NCBI GenBank assembly: GCA_964458715.1
Contig: CAYWJP010000025.1
Span: 1 to 11,380, forward strand
Length of the DNA: 11,380 nucleotides
Direction: 5' to 3'
From: UBA2773 sp964458715
GTDB lineage: Bacteria > Patescibacteriota > Minisyncoccia > Moranbacterales > DUUL01
The notes under the pieces were generated by a model. That model searched no databases and had not been told where the DNA came from. It saw only the letters and a program-made list of their open reading frames with translations. The position numbers were made by a program, and so were the translations under genes. Each line of letters starts with the position of its first letter. Position 1 is the stretch's first letter. Below are positions 5,865-11,380 of the stretch, one piece after another.

Positions 5865-7286
5865 TTAATCAACAATTAATTTTTTAATTTCTTTCTTCAC
5901 AATATTAATAATATTCTTTGCTTCAGCAGTAATATCTCGACCATCATTAACTTGAATGCTTTTTCCCCAAATAATTCTAAACAATTGATTATTTTTCTTG
6001 TATTGAGTTCCTAAATTTGGAACACCCGCACTTAAAACGAATTCCTTTTTAATTTCTTCTATATCGTTAACCTGAAAACCTTCTCTGACAAATATTAGTT
6101 TTTCATCTTCCACGCGATATACGCCACCCTTTAAATCTTTTTCAAATTTAATATCGTGCTCTAAAAAATTAGCTAACACTATATGAGAACATTTTTTCGT
6201 TAATTTTTTTCTTTGTTTTGATTTTAAACTTTCGTCGATTTTATAATCTATCCCTAAAAATTCCAAAAAATGAAAACCTACCAATGGAAGCTCTTGATTT
6301 AAAATTTCGAATTGAGTTTCTATTGGAAAAGAACCAATCAATCTCGGGTTTATCTCTAGTGGAATTAGATTTTTATTCTTTTTGTCATAAATAAAATCTA
6401 TTCCAAATATTCCTTTAAAATTTTCTTTTTCTAAAATATTTCCAATTTTTTGAACAAATTTTTCTCCTTGTTTTTGAATTTCTGATCTATGTTGACTATT
6501 TATTTGCCAATCATTTCCGCAAAAAGAATGTTTACCATATTTTTTTCCTGCGACAATTGCTGCTACTCCGACAAACTGATATCGCGCCCAACCGGATAAA
6601 ATTCCATTTTTATCCGTAACACAGCCAGTAATAGCCACATCGAAACCCTCCACAAAAGAATTTACCACAATTTTTTGCTTTTCTTTTAGAGAAAGCTCTT
6701 TCAATATTTTTTTTATATTATTCTTCTTTGCAAAAAAGGTTCCTTTCCCGCCAGCGCTACTGAAGGTTTGAATGACTATTTTTTCCCCAAATTTTTCAAA
6801 TAATTGACTACTTTTAGCAAAAATTTGATTTGACCATAAAACCTCAAAATTTCTAGAGCAATTAATTCTTTCCAGCAATTCAAAGAAAAAAATTCGACTA
6901 TCAACCTTATTAAATAAATTACTTTTTTCTGCCATCAATATCCACCCGTTTTCCTCACAAATCTTTTCAATCACAGAAGAAGATCTAAAAATATAAATTG
7001 CCACATTCTTTTTCTTTGAAGAAGCATTGATATACTCTATAACTTTTTTATCCGAAAGAATAGCCTCACCTTTCTTGGAATTATTTTCAATATTAAAAAC
7101 TTTAGTTTTTATTTTTTTTTCAACAGAATTTAATTCGCTAGTCTTTTTTGAACAAATTAATTCGAAATCATCAATAATGAAATAAGCCTCACTTCTTGTT
7201 TCTGGCAAACCTCCAATTCCAAAAACTTTCCAGTTACCTTTCCTGAGGATTCGCTTAAAATCAGAAACCCTTTCTATCTCTTTCAT
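5865..7286 (-). CDS. ATP-grasp enzyme (carboxylate-amine ligase fold), substrate unknown
   Basis: A 473-residue cytosolic protein with no signal or TM segment. The ATP-grasp core spans about 125-320. A glycine-rich nucleotide loop SSAGGKGTFF (176-185) is followed by VNSFVEGFDVAITGCV (208-223) and then the metal- and ATP-binding block FGIDFIYD...LIPLEINPRLIGSFP (294-321), with Asp297, Glu311 and Asn313 as the expected Mg ligands. An N-terminal domain (1-120) would bind part of the substrate, and the C-terminal 140 residues include a region (383-450) rich in beta strands. ATP-grasp ligases activate a carboxylate as acyl phosphate and join it to an amine or thiol. The gene starts 19 nt after the stop of the ligase/protease fusion and is clearly the last gene of that operon, so it probably acts on the same product or pathway. 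I cannot match it to a named enzyme. Confidence 0.85.
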   Translation of the reverse strand: MKEIERVSDFKRILRKGNWKVFGIGGLPETRSEAYFIIDDFELICSKKTSELNSVEKKIKTKVFNIENNSKKGEAILSDKKVIEYINASSKKKNVAIYIFRSSSVIEKICEENGWILMAEKSNLFNKVDSRIFFFELLERINCSRNFEVLWSNQIFAKSSQLFEKFGEKIVIQTFSSAGGKGTFFAKKNNIKKILKELSLKEKQKIVVNSFVEGFDVAITGCVTDKNGILSGWARYQFVGVAAIVAGKKYGKHSFCGNDWQINSQHRSEIQKQGEKFVQKIGNILEKENFKGIFGIDFIYDKKNKNLIPLEINPRLIGSFPIETQFEILNQELPLVGFHFLEFLGIDYKIDESLKSKQRKKLTKKCSHIVLANFLEHDIKFEKDLKGGVYRVEDEKLIFVREGFQVNDIEEIKKEFVLSAGVPNLGTQYKKNNQLFRIIWGKSIQVNDGRDITAEAKNIINIVKKEIKKLIVD

Positions 7287-7305
7287 TTCAGCTAAAAATT
7301 ACTAC

Positions 7306-8706
7306 TTACACCTCAACTAGAAATCTCTTCAAATCTTTTCTCCCGACAATAACTGGGTATTCTAAATTATTTCTATCCACAATATTAGTTTTAGAAATAA
7401 TATCCTCTTTATCCATCGTATATTTTAATTTAATCTTTGGTCTTATTGAAATGCCATTAGAAGAATAAACCACACTCATGTCAATTAAACCATCCACTTT
7501 GCCTAAATGTTTTTTTCTCATTTCTTGTATCAATTTAATTCCCTCTCCCTTTTTTATCTCTTTTTGTTTTTCAATTCTTTCAAAATAATCAATTACATCA
7601 CCGAACCCAAGCTCTCTTGCTAGATCTTCATCAATCGAAGTCGAATAAGCACCAGTGTCTATTTTGGCTTTAACTTCTTTCTCCATTCCATTTTTTCCGA
7701 TTAATTTAATTGTTTCGGTTGCTCCTATAACTTTCTTTCCGGAAATTTCTTCCAATTCTTCTTCAATTTCTCCCCCAAAAAGATTTTTGGCCAACTTAAC
7801 TCCGTGTTTAATAGATTTTACTTTTAAGCCCTCCACTCTTTTCAAGCGAGTTAAGAGGCCTTCCATATTAGCAATTTGAATTGAAAGTCCCGGCCTAGCA
7901 TTTAATTCTAAAAAGACAGGACCTATATCTCTATCAAAAGCCACATCTGCCCCTAAAAATCCCAAACCTGAAACTTGCTGAGCTTTAACAGCCAATTCTA
8001 AAATTTCCTGCCACTGAGGAATTCTAATTCCGCTCAACGAAAGTCTGGTTCCTGGAATAGACTCAATTAGTTTTGATTTACCTTGAACTGCAGAAGTAGT
8101 AGTGCCAGTAGCCATATCAATTCCACAACCAATTCCTCCTAGTTGAAGATTGGCTTTTCCTTCCGACACCTTGGTAGATAATCTTAACATTGCCATTACT
8201 GGAACGTTATTATAAATAATAACTCGAATATCTGGAATACCTTTATAGGAATAAGGTTTAAAAATTTTAGAAAGTTTTATTCGTTCTTCGAAAAAGGCAA
8301 TGTCAGGAATGCTAGTTCTAGAAAAAGAACCATCCAAAATATTCCGAATTTGATTTCTTAGGTCATCTTCTGTAACCAAACTTCTATCCGCCTTAACCCA
8401 AATATTTTGACAATTTTTCTTTCTTCCGTAAACCACCAATATCCCATCTCCACCCAAACCCATATTCGGTTTTAAAACAAAACTACTTGGCAAGGAAGAA
8501 AAATCAAAATTATCTAAATCCTGTCTGGTTTTAATTTTAGCAATCAAATTAGGAACGGGGAGTCCGTTCTTTTTTAAAAGATGCTTACTTTTAAGCTTGT
8601 TGTCAGCTAAGCGCTTAGCAGCCTTAAGATTATTAGGACGAATAAAACTCAAATTTCTGGAATTCATTCCTAATATTGTTTTGCTTTTACGATATTCTTT
8701 AAACAT
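7306..8706 (-). CDS. RimK-like alpha-L-glutamate ligase homologue fused to RimB-like DTGA protease domain
   Basis: A 466-residue two-domain protein. Residues about 10-310 match the alpha-L-glutamate ligase-like family related to RimK: MNSRNLSFIRPNN (14-26), LADNKLKSKHLL (33-44), VLKPNMGLGGDGILVV (77-92), FFEERI (138-143), DIRVIIYNNVPVMAMLR (159-175), and the metal-binding block GADVAFD...PVFLELNARPG (252-273; Glu267, Asn269). Residues about 322-466 match the RimB-type family named putative ATP-dependent zinc protease (PF05618), which carries a retropepsin-like aspartate motif: KIDTGAYSTS (348-357, Asp350) and a C-terminal VGRKDLKRFLVEV. RimK adds Glu to a protein C-terminus; homologues here have unknown targets. 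Its ATG overlaps the end of the 7TM gene by 8 nt, implying translational coupling. Fusion of the two activities in one chain is unusual. Substrate and the protease's active state are not shown. Confidence 0.9.
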   Translation of the reverse strand: MFKEYRKSKTILGMNSRNLSFIRPNNLKAAKRLADNKLKSKHLLKKNGLPVPNLIAKIKTRQDLDNFDFSSLPSSFVLKPNMGLGGDGILVVYGRKKNCQNIWVKADRSLVTEDDLRNQIRNILDGSFSRTSIPDIAFFEERIKLSKIFKPYSYKGIPDIRVIIYNNVPVMAMLRLSTKVSEGKANLQLGGIGCGIDMATGTTTSAVQGKSKLIESIPGTRLSLSGIRIPQWQEILELAVKAQQVSGLGFLGADVAFDRDIGPVFLELNARPGLSIQIANMEGLLTRLKRVEGLKVKSIKHGVKLAKNLFGGEIEEELEEISGKKVIGATETIKLIGKNGMEKEVKAKIDTGAYSTSIDEDLARELGFGDVIDYFERIEKQKEIKKGEGIKLIQEMRKKHLGKVDGLIDMSVVYSSNGISIRPKIKLKYTMDKEDIISKTNIVDRNNLEYPVIVGRKDLKRFLVEV

Positions 8707-9370
8707 TTTTGATAAGCTTCTTAAATCTAATAACTTCTGACAATCGGAGTCCTGTCCATTTGCCTAAGAAAATATTTACTAAAATTGCTACAAAAACTAA
8801 CCATGGATATTGCTGTAGATAAATAATCAATAAAGACCAACTAGCAATTGAATAACCTACAATTGAAATAAATAGAGTCTCTAAGGATAAATAAACCGCT
8901 GCTTTGCCTCCTTTTTCAATTTGAACTGTTACAAATTTCTCCACCAAAGTAATCATTATCAAAATAGGAAAAATAGAAACACTAGCCAAGCCAGTTCTCT
9001 GATACATTCCTCCTAAAATCAACATCAATAAAGTCGATAAGGAAACTATTGAAATAACAATAGCCACTCTAGGTAAATACAAAAGTCGAAACTGTTTTAA
9101 AAAAATTCTAGTTAAAGTTCCAACAGCAATAACCGTAGCAAAAATAGCCGTTCCATATCTAATGCCGCCCCAAAAACTTCCAGCCTCCGCTTTAATTGCT
9201 AAAAAAGCAAAAATTATCAAAGCCGGTGTGTAAATACCAAAAGCTTTAATTCCCACTATTTGTCGAAAAAAAGCGATAATCATAACAACTATTGGAAGCA
9301 TCAAAATAAGAGTTACTGTTCCCAAAGGAACTCCTTGAGAAACAGCAAATTCAACAAAGGCACTATACAT
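8699..9370 (-). CDS. 7TM protein of the transglutaminase-associated family (stand-alone)
   Basis: A 223-residue integral membrane protein with about six or seven hydrophobic segments (roughly 14-34, 44-62, 71-91, 101-121, 128-148, 160-183, 188-203). Signature stretches are FRQIVGIKAFGIYTPALI (35-52), FPILIMITLVEKF (134-146) and LGKWTGLRLSEVIRF (202-216). These match the seven-helix domain (7TM_transglut, PF14402) that in Gammaproteobacteria forms the C-terminal half of a protein whose N-terminal half is an inactive transglutaminase. That N-terminal half is absent here, and no separate gene for it is seen. In other genomes this domain neighbours the glutamate-ligase homologue and the RimB-like protease, as here. 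It is the first gene of the operon and overlaps the next by 8 nt. A role as membrane anchor or transporter for the ligated product is inference. Confidence 0.85.
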   Translation of the reverse strand: MYSAFVEFAVSQGVPLGTVTLILMLPIVVMIIAFFRQIVGIKAFGIYTPALIIFAFLAIKAEAGSFWGGIRYGTAIFATVIAVGTLTRIFLKQFRLLYLPRVAIVISIVSLSTLLMLILGGMYQRTGLASVSIFPILIMITLVEKFVTVQIEKGGKAAVYLSLETLFISIVGYSIASWSLLIIYLQQYPWLVFVAILVNIFLGKWTGLRLSEVIRFKKLIKNV

Positions 9371-9418
9371 CTATTTTTTAATTACTGCTTAAAAAAATTT
9401 TACAATAACGCTCTAAAC

Positions 9419-9441
9419 TTTTTTGAATTGTCTTCAAAAAA
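9419..9441. repeat. Perfect inverted repeat between two leftward units
   Basis: TTTTTTGAA (9419-9427) and TTCAAAAAA (9433-9441) form a 9-bp inverted repeat around TTGTC. It lies 33 nt beyond the stop of the YqjD-like gene and 49 nt before the 7TM start. On the leftward transcript the arms are U-rich first and A-rich second, unlike a standard terminator. It could be an operator for the 7TM operon or simply a mixed terminator/spacer. Confidence 0.4.
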
Positions 9442-9473
9442 AATAATACAAACATTCTAAATCAAACTTAATT

Positions 9474-9695
9474 TTAATCTTTATCTTGTTTTTTATTTTT
9501 ATTTTTTCCTAACAAAAAAGCCAACCCGAGCATAACAGCAGCACCCATACCAGTCGCAATAGTTTTAGTTTTTTGAGGATTTTTTTTGATATATTTTTTA
9601 GCCTCTTCAATTTTAGTCTTAGTCTGCTTTTCGAATCCAGCAAATATTTTGCTGCAACAACAATTGCTATCCTGACAATTTTTATCTTTTTTCAT
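9474..9695 (-). CDS. Small single-TM protein resembling YqjD/ElaB (DUF883-like)
   Basis: A 73-residue protein. The N-terminus has a Cys cluster (Cys7, Cys12, Cys13, Cys14), followed by an amphipathic helix (about 16-38, IFAGFEKQTKTKIEEAKKYI), then KKNPQKTK and one glycine-rich TM helix (about 45-63, IATGMGAAVMLGLAFLLG) ending in a basic tail. The order charged helix, NP, Gly-rich TM near the C-terminus is that of YqjD/ElaB-type proteins, which anchor to the inner membrane and bind ribosomes in E. coli. Similarity is by layout, not by clear sequence identity. The Cys cluster is not typical of that family and might bind metal. It starts 13 nt after the stop of the YqjE-like gene, matching the yqjD-yqjE neighbourhood of E. 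coli but in reverse order. No Shine-Dalgarno is seen. Confidence 0.7.
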   Translation of the reverse strand: MKKDKNCQDSNCCCSKIFAGFEKQTKTKIEEAKKYIKKNPQKTKTIATGMGAAVMLGLAFLLGKNKNKKQDKD

Positions 9696-9708
9696 AATAT
9701 TAATAAAT

Positions 9709-10023
9709 TTATTTTTTAATTAAAACAATTAGAAAAGCAATCAATAAACTAGCCGAACCAACTGCGAAATAACCGCTACCTGGAATAAATTCCAAAACAG
9801 ATCCCAGATAAATAGCCAAGCCAATCAAAAGAAAAAATATTCCAAATAAAGTAAAAAATCCTGCTATTACCCCTCTTTTAATTTGCAAAATGATTTCATC
9901 AACTTGTTTTTTGGCATTTAAAATCAAACCAATAGAAATCTTTTGAATAAATCCACTTAAAAAAGTCAATATAAAATTAGTTACTTTTTGAGAATTATCC
10001 TCAGTGTTTTTTTTGTTTTGCAT
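9709..10023 (-). CDS. Two-helix membrane protein resembling YqjE / phage holin superfamily III
   Basis: A 104-residue protein with an N-terminal polar and amphipathic part (1-50), and two hydrophobic helices (about 52-75 and 82-103) joined by the tight turn EFIPGSG (78-84). This is the layout of the YqjE/DUF1469 group, often labelled putative holin of actinobacteriophage superfamily III. Nothing else here looks phage-related, so a cellular envelope role is more likely than lysis. ATG at 10023 is the first start after an in-frame TAA 12 nt upstream. A GGAGG lies about 20 nt before it, too far for a normal Shine-Dalgarno. It is the first gene of a two-gene unit with the YqjD-like gene and is driven by the promoter at 10087-10115. 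Confidence 0.72.
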   Translation of the reverse strand: MQNKKNTEDNSQKVTNFILTFLSGFIQKISIGLILNAKKQVDEIILQIKRGVIAGFFTLFGIFFLLIGLAIYLGSVLEFIPGSGYFAVGSASLLIAFLIVLIKK

Positions 10024-10086
10024 CGATCTTGCTTATAACTTATCCTCCAATAAAACCCCGCTAATGGTTAATATTTGGCTAAACTA

Positions 10087-10115
10087 ATAATAACAATTTT
10101 GCTTCTATTTGTCCA
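10087..10115 (-). promoter_or_regulatory. Sigma70-type promoter of the YqjE/YqjD-like pair
   Basis: Leftward TGGACA (complement of 10110-10115), a 17-nt spacer, and TATTAT (complement of 10087-10092): each box has 5 of 6 consensus bases at ideal spacing. Predicted transcription starts near 10080, leaving a leader of about 57 nt before the ATG at 10023. This is the best-looking promoter in the window. Confidence 0.62.
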
Positions 10116-10198
10116 GTGAAGAACATTCTTGAAACGCTTTTTAATAACACAAAATAATCAAAAAAAATAATTCTATTTTATTTTTTACTAAAAGTATT

Positions 10199-10223
10199 AT
10201 ATAATCAAAATAATATAATCAAA
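10199..10223 (+). promoter_or_regulatory. Tandem TATAAT-containing direct repeat before the rightward gene
   Basis: ATATAATCAAA occurs twice (10199-10209 and 10213-10223), 14 bp apart, and each copy holds a perfect TATAAT (10200-10205, 10214-10219). The gene starts at 10231. The first box would give a leader of about 19 nt, the second an almost leaderless mRNA. No good -35 hexamer is visible for either. Confidence 0.45.
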
Positions 10224-10230
10224 CAAAAAT

Positions 10231-11380
10231 ATGCTTAATCATTCAATGAACAAATCTAAAAACTGCCTTCAGGCCGAATCTTTCGATATTGTTGCGATTA
10301 AAGATCCGAAAATGAAACCTTTTTTAAACGTTTTTCATGCCACTGGTCAGAATGTTCAACAACAAAAATTGGGAAAGCTATTTGGAATAATTCAAGTTGA
10401 TGATATTAGCGAAAACTCCGCTTATTTGCCCAATATGCTTACTCAAATTATTAAAAAGGAATATTTCAAGAATAAAAATAATAATTGTGGGAAAAGTTTT
10501 GAAATCGCTCTACATAAAATTAATTTAGCTTTAACTGAATTAACTAGACATGAAGTTATTGAATGGATGAATAATTTAAATGCTGCAATTGGGATTGTTT
10601 GCGGCAATGAAATTCATTTTACTCAGATTGGGAGAGGAAGAATATTATTTCTAAAAAACAAAAAAATTTCCACGATCGGAAATAATCCAAACAAAACCGA
10701 AGACTATCATCCGATGAAGACTTTTTCATCTATCTCTGCTGGAAAAATAGGACCTAATAATAAACTAATTTTCACATTAAGCGATATCTTCGAAACACTA
10801 AAAGAAGAAGAGATAGAGCGACACTTAAAAACCTTTAATTCCTCCGAATTTGACAATATTATATCATCCACACTTCGAAATGAGGCTTCCAACACCGGTA
10901 TGGTTGTTATTAATATTAAAAAACAAGAAAATATCGAAACAGAATCAATAGTTGAATCTGACTTGAACCCCGAAATAATAGAAACAGATTTAAATTTTTT
11001 TGGAGAAACTAAAATCAAAAAAAAGAAAGGACTCCCCGAAAAGAAAATTGTTTCTCGAGAAAAAGAGTGTCAAGAAGAATCTATTAAAATTGAAGATCCC
11101 GACAAATCTCCTTTTGAAAATGAACCGGAAATATTTTTTAGAGAAAAAGACGAATTAGCGTTGCCTAAATTAGAGGAAGAAAAAAAAGAAAAAATAAAAA
11201 CCCTACAAAAAGAAAGCTCTAGGTTCTTGGAAAAAATAAAGTTTTTTATTAAAAATAAAATTTCAACTGAAAATTTTTCTTTAGATAAAACCCTTTTTGA
11301 GAAAATTTCAAAAAATATTCCCAAAATAATGAAAGTCATTAAAAAACGTCATCAAAAAAAAATAATTAAATCAAGAGATC
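10231..11380 (+). CDS. PP2C-like (probably inactive) domain protein, 3' end beyond the window
   Basis: An open frame of 383 codons from ATG at 10231 to the window end without a stop. Residues about 30-230 have the sequence pattern of a PPM/PP2C fold: KLFGIIQVDD (49-58), a helix with SFEIALHKINLALTEL (89-104), NAAIGIVCGNEIHFTQIGRGRILFLKN (117-143) in place of the beta strands leading to GDSR, LIFTLSDIFETL (179-190) in place of the lilaSDGL block, and NTGMVVINI (221-229) in place of DNITvivv. The expected metal Asp residues are largely missing: GDSR is IGRGR (133-137) and DN is SN (220-221); Asp184 is kept. It is therefore probably a pseudophosphatase or scaffold. Residues 230-335 are highly charged and likely disordered; 336-383 is basic. 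No Shine-Dalgarno; Met6 at 10246 is an alternative start. The gene is convincing, the fold assignment less so. Confidence 0.82.
   Translation, partial: MLNHSMNKSKNCLQAESFDIVAIKDPKMKPFLNVFHATGQNVQQQKLGKLFGIIQVDDISENSAYLPNMLTQIIKKEYFKNKNNNCGKSFEIALHKINLALTELTRHEVIEWMNNLNAAIGIVCGNEIHFTQIGRGRILFLKNKKISTIGNNPNKTEDYHPMKTFSSISAGKIGPNNKLIFTLSDIFETLKEEEIERHLKTFNSSEFDNIISSTLRNEASNTGMVVINIKKQENIETESIVESDLNPEIIETDLNFFGETKIKKKKGLPEKKIVSREKECQEESIKIEDPDKSPFENEPEIFFREKDELALPKLEEEKKEKIKTLQKESSRFLEKIKFFIKNKISTENFSLDKTLFEKISKNIPKIMKVIKKRHQKKIIKSRD

Noticed and set aside
9709..10023. Prophage holin, hinting at a prophage in this window
   Set aside because: No endolysin, structural, integrase or other phage gene is near; the pairing with a YqjD-like protein fits a cellular YqjE-like role better.
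1..11380. CRISPR array or insertion sequence
   Set aside because: No regularly spaced repeats of 24-40 nt, no cas-like proteins and no transposase-like reading frame are present.
1..11380. Recoded UGA (as in Gracilibacteria or SR1)
   Set aside because: All recognised proteins are complete without reading through any TGA, and the stops checked are TAA or TAG; nothing requires an alternative code.

Overview
The window looks like a piece of a small, strongly AT-rich bacterial genome, most likely a member of the Candidate Phyla Radiation (Patescibacteria). This placement is inferred from several things together: short intergenic gaps, almost no Shine-Dalgarno motifs, TAA stops nearly everywhere, the envelope-heavy gene set, and divergent short versions of known families. 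There is no rRNA or ribosomal protein to settle it. The standard code fits: every gene is open, and no in-frame TGA is needed.

Layout: 1-50 is the 3' half of a tRNA-Lys(UUU), cut by the window edge, with its own intrinsic terminator. Two GC-rich palindromic non-coding elements follow (about 101-206 and 361-470). Both carry pieces resembling the T-arm or 3' end of that tRNA, and a third related element lies at about 2985-3100. The rightward genes are mscL (mechanosensitive channel), tag (3-methyladenine DNA glycosylase I) and a Qnr-like pentapeptide-repeat protein, closed by a strong terminator at 2157-2190.

From 2220 to 10023 all genes read leftward. Listed left to right they are: a 59-residue Cys/His protein with the only well-placed consensus Shine-Dalgarno in the window; a zinc-ribbon two-helix membrane protein; a class A penicillin-binding protein (PBP1A type) with a C-terminal Ig-like domain; an uncharacterised ATP-grasp enzyme; a RimK-like alpha-L-glutamate ligase homologue fused to a RimB-like DTGA (retropepsin-like) protease domain; a stand-alone 7TM protein of the kind usually fused to an inactive transglutaminase; and a pair of small membrane proteins resembling YqjD/ElaB and YqjE. 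A good sigma70-type promoter drives the YqjE/YqjD pair. A divergent gene starts at 10231 and runs off the right end; its N-terminal domain looks like a PP2C-type phosphatase that has lost most metal-binding residues.

The most interesting unit is the tightly packed operon 9370-5865 (7TM, then ligase::protease fusion, then second ATP-grasp). It has the parts of a membrane-associated system that could both add and remove amino-acid or peptide tags. The ligase/7TM/protease association is known as separate genes in other bacteria; here it is compacted by fusion and domain loss and has gained a third enzyme. Its substrate cannot be read from the sequence. The second item worth attention is the family of tRNA-end-like GC-rich elements.
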